This document shows positions 9,847-19,796 of a stretch of 64,000 nt of DNA, in pieces. The notes under the pieces were generated by a model. That model had not been told where the DNA came from. It ran no database searches and saw only the letters and a program-made list of their open reading frames with translations. Numbering within the stretch: position 1 is the stretch's first letter; each line of letters opens with the position of its first letter. This DNA comes from Litoditis marina (taxonomy: Eukaryota; Nematoda; Chromadorea; Rhabditida; Rhabditidae): the NCBI GenBank assembly GCA_964036275.1, contig OZ038437.1, positions 13,672,090 to 13,736,089 of the forward strand. The letters are read 5' to 3'. The position numbers and the translations under genes are program-made.

Positions 9847-9854
9847 TATAAAAA
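9847..9854 (+). promoter_or_regulatory. TATA box of G2 copy A
   Basis: TATAAAAA 48 bp upstream of the start codon, identical in all five G2 copies. Transcription would be expected to start about 30 bp downstream. Confidence 0.7.
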
Positions 9855-9894
9855 GGGAGTTGGCTGGGAGTTGAGGCAGAAGACGGCCGCCGCT

Positions 9895-9991
9895 ATGCCC
9901 GAATCGCCACCTCCCGGAGACATCTACGAAGCTCATTCGGGGGAATGGTCAGGACAGGACTGGGAACTGCACCACCGGGAGGATACGCAAG
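9895..9991 (+). pseudogene. Orphan first exon of gene G2 (copy A)
   Basis: The 97-bp exon encodes 32 residues beginning MPESPPPGDIYEAHSGEWSG and ends in a good donor, CAAG|GTACAC. It is identical in layout to the first exons at 23478-23574, 31462-31558, 41762-41858 and 56138-56234. Here homology to the rest of the gene stops at about 10188, and exon 2 is absent, replaced by 1.6 kb of sequence found nowhere else in the window. The intact TATA box and exon could still drive a transcript that splices into the new downstream sequence, but no acceptor and frame could be supported. Confidence 0.65.
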
Positions 9992-10187
9992 GTACACTCT
10001 CTTCCTCCCCTCTCTATCCCTCTTTGTCCCTATTCTCTCTAGTTTCTCATACCTAACTCTCTCCAAGCTATCTTTTCCTCCTCATCTCTTCCCCTCTCTT
10101 CTTCTTTCTCTCTCCCTCTCCCTCTCTCTCTTGATTCTCTTCTACGTCTTCCAATATCTATACTATAGCTCCCCCTCTCTCTCTCCG

Positions 10188-10786
10188 TCGAAGGTGGTAG
10201 AAGGGGTCTCATCGAAGGTGGTAGAAGGGGTTGCAATACCCGTCGACTAATTGTTTATTTTGGTAATTTATTCATTTGTTAGCTCACTGTCTCAAAGGAA
10301 ATATCCTCTTTTAGTGAAATTATTGTTCTCCAATCTTATCCGATATCCTTCGAAGCAGGTCTGCTAGCTTTTCACTGGCACTTGATCTTATTTATAATTT
10401 CTATTACTTGTTGAGTGTTTCAGAAGCGCAGTGCGCTCCTATAATCATTATAGACCTATTTTCTAGTCGTTTCGTCTTAAATTATTTCGATGATTCTTTC
10501 TCCTAGAGAACTATTGTTTGGTGCTCAAAGCACCTGTGTTTATGTGTATTCTGTTTAGTAATCCATTTTCTCTAATTTATTGTATCAGTGACGCTCCAAA
10601 TTTTTGTTGAGCTCCTGATAAGTTGTTATGTTCGTTCCCTGATTTTTAATTTATCTATTAATTTATTTTGCTTACCTTCTTTTTAAACGTTCTTTTAGGA
10701 TAGTTGGTGTGTAGTTTTGTCTTCAACTATAGACCTGCTTAGTAACACTGTGCCTTCGAGTCTTCGTTAATTCCGATTGTTTTTGT
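10188..10786. other. Locus-specific sequence, no gene seen
   Basis: Begins with a double GTCGAAGGTGGTAGAAGGGG-like repeat, then AT-rich sequence without a credible open frame. Found only in copy A. It replaces the sequence that links G2 exon 1 to the next nep unit elsewhere. Confidence 0.5.
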
Positions 10787-11120
10787 TTTGGTTCTTCGAT
10801 GGTGCAATTTTCTGAAATGAAAGCCTACCAGTTTTATTCTGATTTTCCGCGGTACAATCGTGTGGGGTCAAATGTTATGCGTGTTTTGGTTCTTCGATGG
10901 TGCAATTTTCTGAAATTAAAACCCTACCAGTTTTAGGTACAATCGTGTGGGGTCAAATGTTATGCGTGTTTTGGTTTTTCGATGGTACAATTTTCTGAAA
11001 TGAAAGACTACCAGTTTTAGTCGGATTTTCCGCGGTAAAATCGTGTGGGGTCAAATGTTATGCGTGTTTTGGTTCTTCGATGGTGCTATTTTCTGAAATG
11101 AAAGCCTACCAGTTTTAGTC
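10787..11120 (+). repeat. Tandem repeat of about 96-116 bp
   Basis: Three full and one partial unit, each with TTTTGGTTCTTCGATGGTGC, TTCTGAAATGAAAGCC and CGTGTGGGGTCAAATGTTA. The first units contain short deletions. The GGGGTCAAA core links it to the 52-bp array that follows. Confidence 0.8.
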
Positions 11121-11420
11121 GATTTTCCCTAGTGGGGTAAGTCGCAGGGGTCAAAGGTCAATCGTTTCTCTCGACTTTCCCTAGTGGGGTAAGTCGCAGG
11201 GGTCAAAGTTCAATCGTTTCTCTCGATTTTCCCTAGTGGGGTAAGTCGCAGGGGTAAAAGGTCAATCGTTTCTCTCGACTTTCCCTAGTGGGGTAAGTCG
11301 CAGGGGTCAAAGGTCAATCGTTTCTCTCGACTTTCCCTAGTGGGGTAAGTCGCAGGGGTCAAAGGTCAATCGTTTCTCTCGACTTTCCCTAGTGGGGTAA
11401 GTCGCAGGGGTCAAAGGTAT
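11121..11420 (+). repeat. 52-bp tandem array with DR1 sites
   Basis: Six units with an exact 52-bp period. Each contains TTTTCCCTAGTGGGGTAAGT or TTTCCCTAGTGGGGTAAGT followed by GGGTCAAAGGTCA or a close variant. The DR1-like sites start at 11148, 11200, 11252, 11304, 11356 and 11408. GGGTCA-A-AGGTCA is the classic direct repeat spaced by one base, recognised by HNF4/RXR-type nuclear receptors. Not a CRISPR: there are no variable spacers and the genome is eukaryotic. Confidence 0.85.
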
Positions 11421-11584
11421 TCACTCTATTTGTCACGGATCTTAGTAACTTCTCAAATGCTTCGATTTGCTGAGAAGTCAAATTCCCAAAACATAGTTCG
11501 TGCTGTTCACGTGTATTGCTTTACAATATGTTCCTTGTGTAAAATTGCGCGTCTGCTCAGACTGTCAAGCCAGAGGCAGGTAGC

Positions 11585-11755
11585 CGATGGAAATCCAATC
11601 CGCGGTTCAGAATAAAAGCGAGCGCAGTTTTATTCGCGCAACTCGTTTTCGCGCAAGTGACACCTGCGCAATTTTTTTCCGCGCAACTTTTTTCCGCGCA
11701 AGTGACTGTCGTGCAAATAATACCGCGCAAAAAGAAAATCCGCGCATCTGACATG
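11585..11755 (-). repeat. 15-bp periodic GCGCAA minisatellite
   Basis: About six diverged 15-bp units, each opening TGCGCG on the minus strand. In one minus-strand frame they read as C-A-x-x-S/T pentapeptides. No start, splice site or flanking coding sequence supports translation. Confidence 0.6.
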
Positions 11756-11871
11756 ACATCGTAAATCAAATTGCGTTATAACTCAGCTCAGTCCTAACCA
11801 ATTCAAGTAAAATTTGAAGTATGATACCACGACATGAACTGACATCGGTTTAGATGTAAGTCTTCTACTGA

Positions 11872-12162
11872 TGACGTCATCGAGGATTCTGGAGCTCGGA
11901 TGACGTCATTTTTGAAAAGTGCAAAGTTGACGTCACATATATTTTCAAATGATGGTAATATCTTAGAAAGGGTCAATTAACGGTGAAACTCAATCTGAGA
12001 GTAACGTATTCTGGGATTCTGGAGACCAGATGACGTCATTTGTGAAAAGTGCAAAGTTGACGTCACATATATTTTCAAATGCTGAAAATATCTTAAAAAT
12101 GGTATATTAACGATAAAACTTCATATGACTTATTCCGGAATTCAGAAGGCCAGATGACGTCA
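11872..12162. promoter_or_regulatory. Cluster of six TGACGTCA (CRE) palindromes, unit B
   Basis: Perfect TGACGTCA sites at 11872, 11901, 11928, 12031, 12058 and 12155, lying in a degenerate tandem repeat of about 124-130 bp. TGACGTCA is the consensus of CREB/ATF bZIP proteins. The cluster is 1.7-2.0 kb upstream of nep exon 1 and is kept in units D and C. Regulation of the nep copies is inference. Confidence 0.6.
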
Positions 12163-12431
12163 ACTTTTAAGAAAATTGACGTGAAATATGTTTTCGAATG
12201 CTGAAAGTTTCTTAAAATTGGTCAATTCACGATGAAACTTCATTCAAACATGACGTATTCTGGGATTTTGAAGGGCATATGAAGTAAGTTGTCAGAAGAG
12301 CAATGTTGATGTCATATTTTCTTCGAATGATGGTAATACTTGACTAGTGGTCAATTGAGAAAACAATTTTACCACTGTACAGATCAAACAACCTCTCAAC
12401 ATACCTACGGCATGTATACAAAAACAGAAAA

Positions 12432-12940
12432 ATTCATGAAAAAGTGGGGACCCAACGACTGTGAGATTTGTCTTCTGCTGTGCGCCCCTTAGACAACTAC
12501 TCTCAAATGGAGCAGCTACTGCTACAAAAACCGAAAAATACTAATATACTCAAGTATAACTGTTCATTACAAACATACAAAAGTCGTAAAATATTTTCTC
12601 AAACCTGTTAACTAGAATCTACAAACTCAATTATAGAGTTCCTGGTTTTGTGCACAATGGTTGGCATTTTTTGTCATTACTTCAATTCTAGGTGCTATAA
12701 AGTTTGTCATATTATTCAACAGTTGTTCTCTCTTTCGCAGCTGTGACTTGTAGATTCTAGTTTACAGGTTTGAGAAAATATTTTACGACTTTTGTATGTT
12801 TGTAATGAACAGTTATACTTGAGTATATTAGTATTTTTCGGTTTTTGTAGCAGTAGCTGCTCCATTTGAGAGTAGTTGTCTAAGGGGCGCACAGCAGAAG
12901 ACAAATCTCACAGTCGTTGGGTCCCCACTTTTTCATGAAT
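12432..12940. mobile_element. 509-bp foldback element, unit B
   Basis: Two inverted arms of about 193 bp (12432-12624 and 12748-12940) start and end with ATTCATGAAAAAGTGGGG and its complement. They enclose about 120 bp of unrelated sequence. The open frame at 12716-12904 is just one arm read through. Copies at 34846-35354 and 45128-45636. Confidence 0.85.
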
Positions 12941-13909
12941 TAGCATATTTGCTTTCCCTGTCTTAGAAACGCCACGTTTTCACCTGTTTGTAAACGCGAT
13001 AGGTTTTGAACAGGTTTCCACCGTTTGGAAACCAACACTCCGATAAATCAAGGATTTCGTTCAAGAGGGACCAACTAATAAATGAAAATATCTGCTTTCA
13101 ACCTTGAGTGGAGTATATTGACTGATGTCCTTATATATACAGGTTTTGATAGTGAGAACGTAGTTTGCTCCGCATGGGAAACATAAACTGACCACTCACG
13201 ACAGAAAGCAAGGAGCTCTAACTACAGACACAGAGAAACATCCTGACATATCTCACTCGAAACGATTTCTATTCCTATTTATCCGTTTTTCAGAGTTCAG
13301 CGGTTCCCCAGTTAGCACGCGTGCTGGAAGAAAGAGCAAAAATGTCCAAAAATGCAACTTAGAGTTCAGCGGTTCCCCAGTTAGCACGCGATTTCGATTT
13401 CTATTCCTATTTATCGATTTCTATTCCTATTTATCCACACATTTTTTAGCACAAGAAACCAAATTTTAGCCACAAAGAGTAGTTTTGCGTTCTCTCATAT
13501 TGTATGGCATAATGTATCTTTAAACTACCCTAAAATACACAATGAACCACCTTCTATTATGCCTGATCCAATAACTTCACGAAAAAACCGAGTGCCTGGT
13601 TTTGAGTCACCAGTGACTCCGCAATAGGAACTTTGAGTGTGACTCAAATCAGTCACCATTGTCTCAATTCAATTAGCCCTTTTAAGTCTGCTCTTGAGAA
13701 AATGTCAATCTTTGAGACTGATAGGGAACTGTATTTCGAATCTACTCTGAGGTTCTAGAAAGTTACCCCGAAGAAACCTAGAAAAACGACTTTGCGAAAG
13801 TTCATGAGAACTGAATCTAGGAGAACGTGTTCACGTTATCTCACGTGTTTCAACTGGTTTTCTTCTCGGTTGATGATGATTCGATCCTCATTTCTTCTTC
13901 AACTCGGTC
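12941..13909 (+). other. Upstream region of nep copy B
   Basis: 12960-13210 is related to the R repeat (GAAACGCCACGTTTTC and following). 13292-13321 and 13361-13390 are a 30-bp direct repeat, AGAGTTCAGCGGTTCCCCAG onward, spaced 69 bp. No gene is seen. Short upstream ATGs at 13873 and 13876 are out of frame with the proposed nep start. Confidence 0.5.
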
Positions 13910-14383
13910 ATGGTGCGGCCGATCTACGGAGCTCATCCTCTCAATGTTGAGCCGATCCGGACTGTTTCCGAGGTATAGTCGATTTCATATAAGTGTCAAT
14001 AGTTACAGTTGTGGCTTAAAGAAAGGCGGTGGTGTACTGTATGTCATGTTTCGTGCTGTGTAAAATACATCGTTTCGGCCTTACCACCTTTACGATGTCT
14101 TAGGTTCAGTGGTATCCACTTCTCACAAAGTTTCTGAGCCTCAACACCACTGTTCCTCACAAACAGTATTCGAAATCTGCTTCTGACATTCAGTTTGTTT
14201 CCCAAATATTGCTACAGTGGGAATTCAAAAGTGCTAGCCAGTTCTGTAATGTTTTTCGAAAAACACTAAAAAGCATGATCAAATGATTGTTATAATTCTT
14301 ATTCGAATCAAGAATTTTGACCGAAAACCAATATCAAGCTACGAACACATCGTAGTACGTATGCTGGAAGATCCAGGCACCTT

Positions 14384-14486
14384 CATCCCATCCTGCGTCT
14401 CTCGCTTTGCCTCACTATTTCGCGCCATTCGTAAGAGCAGAGAAATAGCGTATGTTTGAGGAAACGCAGGATGGGATGAAAGAGCC
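14384..14486. repeat. Imperfect inverted repeat with TGCGTCTC motif
   Basis: CATCCCATCCTGCGTCTC on the left faces ACGCAGGATGGGATGA on the right. The same inverted arrangement is at 36796-36900 and 47066-47170. The TGCGTCTC core recurs near 16110, 24890 and 33130. Foldback element or bidirectional regulatory site; not decided. Confidence 0.5.
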
Positions 14487-14966
14487 GAGATCTTCTAGCT
14501 TACGTACTCGAATTAGAGGGAAACATACACAACACCGTATAAGGATCTTAGGAGAGTTTCAACCCGACATAGCCTTCAAGAATTGTACAAGTTGAAGACT
14601 TAGAAACTTGAAAGCTTTTTGTAACTCGTTCATTCATAAATTCATAAGTTAACATTGGACAGTTCCAACTCATATCGTAGAAACGTTAGATCGAACGTTA
14701 GATCATATCGAAAGAAAAGTCGTAAAAGTTATAGACTTATAAAATTATACTCTTAAAAATATAACCCGTTTACTTTCAGACAACTCCGATCCGTTTTCCT
14801 TCTCTTCTGAATGGAAGAAATCAGAATGACCCGAATAGTTCCTGCACAAGACGTCTATTCTGCTTTCTGGCTGCGGTTTTCCTCTTTTTCATGATTTTCG
14901 GACTGAACCACATGAAAATGCCCCGTTGGGGTCTATGAAGGTACCATTATAATCTTTTTTCATTCC

Positions 14967-15082
14967 TACTGAGACTCCTACAGTAAGATTACAAAACTTC
15001 AATCCCGTTTTAGTGACGCTGATATTATCAATATTCATAAGAAAACAACGATTGGGAAATTCGGAGTCTCAGTAGGAGAGAT
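14967..15082. mobile_element. Small inverted-repeat element in nep intron 2
   Basis: Ends are CCTACTGAGACTCC and GGAGTCTCAGTAGG, a 14-bp perfect inverted repeat. The interior resembles a part of the R repeat (CTCCTACAGTAAGA and TTCAATCCCG). Copies occur in the same intron of units D and C. Confidence 0.6.
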
Positions 15083-15731
15083 GACGACTATATAGACTCT
15101 GCTTCACCAATCGATGGCCTTGTTCAGTAGTCCTTCAAGAATTCATGAGGCTTTCTAGTAAGCAATTGTTTCTTTCGGTTTCAAACTTTCAGAGTTTTAG
15201 TAGTAATGATGTAGAAGACACAGACAGACGAAATTTGGATAAAATCCAAAAACGTCAACTCACCAAACTTTGACCTGTAAGTTGGAGCCCATAGAGAATT
15301 AAACTACAAATATAGTCGAAGATATATGATTGTGTCGTTCTGATTTCCCAAACGCGAAACCCATTCACTGGTGGCGGGCGGCTAAACTATAAATCTCTCA
15401 ACATCTCTTTTTCAGAACAACCTAATGTCAAAGTTTGCTGCCGCAATTCTTCTGCACTGCAGCCAAACGTTAGTGCGACTTTGCTTTTTTTGAATAATTA
15501 TAGTTTGCACAGATATAATACGCTTCTGTTACAAAAGATCTATGCGATTTTCTTATCGAGGTCCTAGGAACATCTTTAACAGATGTAATATATTTAATGT
15601 TTTACTGATGAAACTTGTATTTTGATCACTATCTATTTAGTTGCAGCTTGAAGAAAAGCAAGGCTACTGTAGATATCACTTCGTGATGTGTAAGAACCAA
15701 AATATACGATTCGTCAACAGTGCTGGTGTCA

Positions 15732-15808
15732 GCCCAGAGTTGGTATAGTGGTTGGCGTCTGCGCCTCCCATAATTTCGGGCACGGTTCGAGTCTCACATG
15801 AGGCGTTT
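15732..15808 (+). pseudogene. tRNA-like module, unit B
   Basis: Contains an A-box-like GTTGGTATAGTGGTTGGCG and a B-box-like GGTTCGAGTCTC at tRNA spacing. Only one strong T-stem pair can form and the acceptor arm does not close, so this is a tRNA relic or the head of a tRNA-derived SINE, not a working tRNA. Copy at about 48409-48485. Confidence 0.55.
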
Positions 15809-17401
15809 ATTTTATAAGTTTGGAACACACTGTATACTTAGAGTTTCATTCAGTTAATAAACTTAACAATTGGTCATTTCAGATGTTCGAAAGCTGGGGA
15901 CCGCTAATACGGAAGCAGAGGTTGGAAAAACTCCTGGATACAAGTCTAAAAGCATCTGCGAGCGAAGAATCTAAAGTCATCAATGGATCTCATGGTACGT
16001 TGCTTCGAAGGCCGTATGCAGATATATCCTGATTGACAGTTCTAAATCTGCGTATCCTCGAACGCACGCTATTTCTCTGTTCTCACGTCCCATTCGCCAA
16101 ATAGTGCGCAAAGCAAGAGACGCGGGACAGGGTTGACGTGCCCGGAAATAGTAGAAATAATTAAATAGTCACGTTAATTGAGCATTCCAATGAAAACTTT
16201 CTGATTGCACGTTTCTGTGTTCCGCAGTGTTCGACATCGTTCATGTGACTGTGCCACTGACTAACACTCAGGAAGAGTGGTCAAGAGTATACGATTCCCT
16301 ACCGGAACGCAACTGGATGCAACTACAACACCTCGCTCTAGTATGATCCCGTCGCTTTTCGGTCGAAATTTAGAATAGCATCCATCGAGATCACACTACA
16401 ATCTTTTCTATACTTTACGCTTTTCAAAAAACTTTGCTTCCAGCGAGACCCGTGTGTGGATTTTCACAAGTTTGCGTGTGGAAACTTCAACAAGAATCAC
16501 CCGATGGCCTCCCACATGACTTCCATGAGCAACTTTCACATTCTTCGACAGCAAATTACCAAGGCTACGCAAGGTTTGCAAATCACAGAACATGTTCCAT
16601 TGATATTTTGTTATTCAATACCACAGTCACGTGAAACATGTTAGACACAGCAAAACTCTACAACACGCTGGTTATTTGCGTGACTATTTAATTCTCTTCC
16701 AGTATTGTTTGATCGCGCTGCGTTCGAGAATTACAGAACTTTATCGATTGATTGAGGCTGTGTTGAATCAAATACAACTTAAAACTGTGTGAGTGAAGAT
16801 TCGCTCTGTGGATCAGCTGGTATTCTGTTAGTCCATTGCATCGCCACGTGAAACATTTTGAGCACAGCAAAACTCAGAAACGTGCAATGACAAAGTGCAC
16901 GATTCCTCATTAGAATGTAAACTTCAAGTGACTATTTAATTTACTTACACTATATTCGGGGTTGCAAATGGGTCAGTTTTGTGTAGAACTAGGTAATGTG
17001 ATGTGATACATCCTGTATGAGAATAAAATACTGAATGATGCAATTACAAAGTTTAGATTTCTACGAAGATGGAGAAAAATGCACATCGACGGCCATGAAT
17101 AACCTGAAACTGTACTACAAGACATGCATGGACCAGGATGCCATCAACAAAGTTGGATCGAAAATACTTTCGAGACAATTGGAGGTGGGTTGAAGCGGAA
17201 CGATTATAGGATTTGTCAAACCGGTATGGGCACCGTACCATCGATTTTGTAAAGGGCGGGGTTCGGCGAAGGGCCAGCCAGTCTGCGTATCATTGATCTA
17301 CACGCTGTCTAACTGCTGGCAAGTTTTCAACAACCGCTCTCCCCGCATTGCTCAATCAATTGAACCCTCTGCTGGCTCTATGGGGAAAATGACGACTATA
17401 T

Positions 17402-17501
17402 GATTATGTGGACCAGTTCCGAGACATCAGTCCTTTGAACTGCAATTGAAAAATGTAGTGCAGTTTAAAGGACTAAAGCGTTGGGATTGGTCCACATAAT
17501 C
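17402..17501. mobile_element. 100-bp palindromic MITE, unit B
   Basis: Same family and orientation as 7-106. Lies in the intron between the exons ending at 17184 and starting at 18117. Confidence 0.8.
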
Positions 17502-17548
17502 GTCCTTTTTACGTTTTTTTATAGTGTTTGACAAATTCATAAAATGTG

Positions 17549-17622
17549 AGACGGATGTGAGACTCGAACCACGTCCAAATTCACGGAAGGCGCGAACGCT
17601 AACCACTCTACCAACTGAGCAT
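17549..17622 (-). pseudogene. tRNA-like module on minus strand, unit B
   Basis: On the minus strand it reads GCTCAGTTGGTAGAGTGG as A box and GGTTCGAGTCTC as B box. The T stem and acceptor stem do not pair. Copies: degraded in unit A near 150-222, complete in unit C near 50226-50299. Likely SINE-derived. Confidence 0.55.
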
Positions 17623-19696
17623 GTTTTTCTTCACTCGCGAATCGTCTATTCCTGTTCGTACACAGAACAAAGTGAAGTATACAGTCTTCTTCTGCTTTTA
17701 TCTGAGCGAGAACTACACTTCTCTGTTATTTTCTACAGTGTTTTTTTCTCGTTCACGGTTGAGCAATGCTCAAGAATATTTTTACACTAATTTTGTGTGA
17801 TTACCCAGCTGAGGTCAATGAGAGATGCTATAACTATCTGCGTCTTTCTGATCTGCACACTCTTTCTCTCTCATCGAGGGCGAAACTGTGTGAGCGCAGA
17901 GCGAGCGGCTGTTGATTGTCTAGAAGCAGATGAGCGAGTGTGTAGATCAAATGAACGCAGGCGCGCTGACCAAATATTCGAGGTTCTGATGTGAACCTAA
18001 CCGATTTTCAGTAACCTTTTTCAGATTACACTGTTGATGGCTCTCATGAGTTGATAACTAGGCATATCAAATTTCAAAAACTTCCAATCTCGAATTAATC
18101 CGGTTTTTTTTTTCAGAAACTGGGATATTGGCCAATGATTCATGGTAACAAGTGGAGCGCGGAGACTTTTGATCTTATTGATTGAAATGGGCGGAGCCAG
18201 AGGCTTTTCGGCTTTTCGGCTTTTCGGCGGCTAGAGGCAGAGGCGGTCAACTTTTCTGAATAACGGTATTCTCGGCAATAGAATAAGAATAAACCAGTAA
18301 ATTGAAAAACACCAGAAAATAGATACTGAGCCAAACATATATAAAATGTACTGTTTTTAAGCAGAATGATACTCTCATACGTTATCAGAATCAACTTTTG
18401 GTTTCCAGTCTCGACGTTTAATACAGACATGAGAAAAATTATATTGGTCTATTGATACTATTGATTTTAATTATCTTCAACTTGAAATTTCTTGCATATC
18501 TTCAGATGCGTCAACTAACCCTGGACGCCGGTCTGGTTTTCAACGAGAAAAAAGCCATGTCTGACCTAGGAGAAACGATTGCCCGGGAAATTTCACTTGC
18601 TAAATTACATGTACATCAATTACATGTACTAAAAAATGCACCAGTTTTAATCTCTCTCGTTCATTGAGCTACAAAAGTAAGATTTTGTTCACATTTCAAA
18701 ATAATAGCCATAATTTTCAGCCGACCCCCATTGAAAAAGATGATGTAGAGGCGCGATACAACATTAGGAAACTCGAGGAATTGGATACTCTGATGTATGG
18801 TCAGTTACTCAGTTGCATTACAACGTCGACTATCGTAATCTGTCCATTTTCGAAAACCATATGAATTGGATAGTATTAATGACAATAACTAATAGAAATG
18901 ATATAGTCAGTTTCGTTCCTACGCCTACTTTGACCGTAGTCAATTGTATGTTCGATTCTCTCAAATGTTCTATAGATAGTGTTGTTGTCTGATTGATATC
19001 ATGCGACTTGACGATTTATTAATATATCGATTTATCGATTTATTTCGATCGTTCGGATGAAACTACTTCGAACTGTTACTCCTCCAGTAATACATGAGTA
19101 ACTGTCCACAAATCCAGAAGTTAACATCGCAAACCCGGGTTATTTCAAAAAGTTAGTTCATAGAAAAACTGAACCAAATGAAAAACTGATTTTGAAGAGT
19201 GTGAAACCTGACGCTTCTGCAAAATTCCTCGATAGCACTCCTTGTCGATAACAAACAGAGCTAGGTTGATGTGAATAAAGTTAACTATAATCAAATTATT
19301 GATCAAATTATTGAAATTATTGATTATTGATCAAATTAACTAAAAATGACAAATACTGTCTATAAAGTCAATCAGTGATTAAGCTTAAAGTCACACCGTT
19401 TTTGTCCTCTTCGTGAAAATCTGAACTTTGTAACGTTATTGAAACTAATACAAAGAATTGTTAGGAAGCAGAAATATAGTCTTAATCTGAGCACTTTTTT
19501 TCTCATACAGGATGTATCACATTACATTACCTAGTTCTACACAAAACTAACCCATTTGCAACCCCTGTTTGTTTCTGTTTCAGAGTTGGAGTGGTTATCG
19601 AACTAAAGAAGTACCGTAAATGCTGATTGAACAAGACAGTCACGCACCCACTACGGCCAGAATGATTGAACGAAACTGGACTGTTTAAAGGAGGAG

Positions 19697-19796
19697 GATT
19701 ATGTGGTCTAACCCAAACGATTCAGTCCTTTAAACTGCAATACATTTTTCAATTGCAGTTTAAAGGACCGTTGACACGGGATCGGTCCACATAATC
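19697..19796. mobile_element. 100-bp palindromic MITE, reverse orientation, unit B
   Basis: Orthologue of 6647-6746 with the same perfect 17-bp inner stem. Confidence 0.8.

Noticed and set aside
11121..11420. CRISPR array
   Set aside because: Regular 52-bp units without unique spacers in a eukaryotic context; it is a plain tandem repeat.
12716..12904. 62-codon minus-strand frame, three copies
   Set aside because: It is one arm of the foldback element.
15732..15808. Functional tRNA gene
   Set aside because: T stem has one good pair, the acceptor arm does not close, and no clear anticodon arm forms.
16703..16795. Extra neprilysin exon (YCLIALRSRITEL)
   Set aside because: The frame does not match the phase of the preceding exon, and the exon ending at 16573 joins 17057 directly in phase with a good M13 match.
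17524..17790. 88-codon frame repeated in units A, B and C
   Set aside because: It runs through the reverse strand of a tRNA-like module and starts without ATG.
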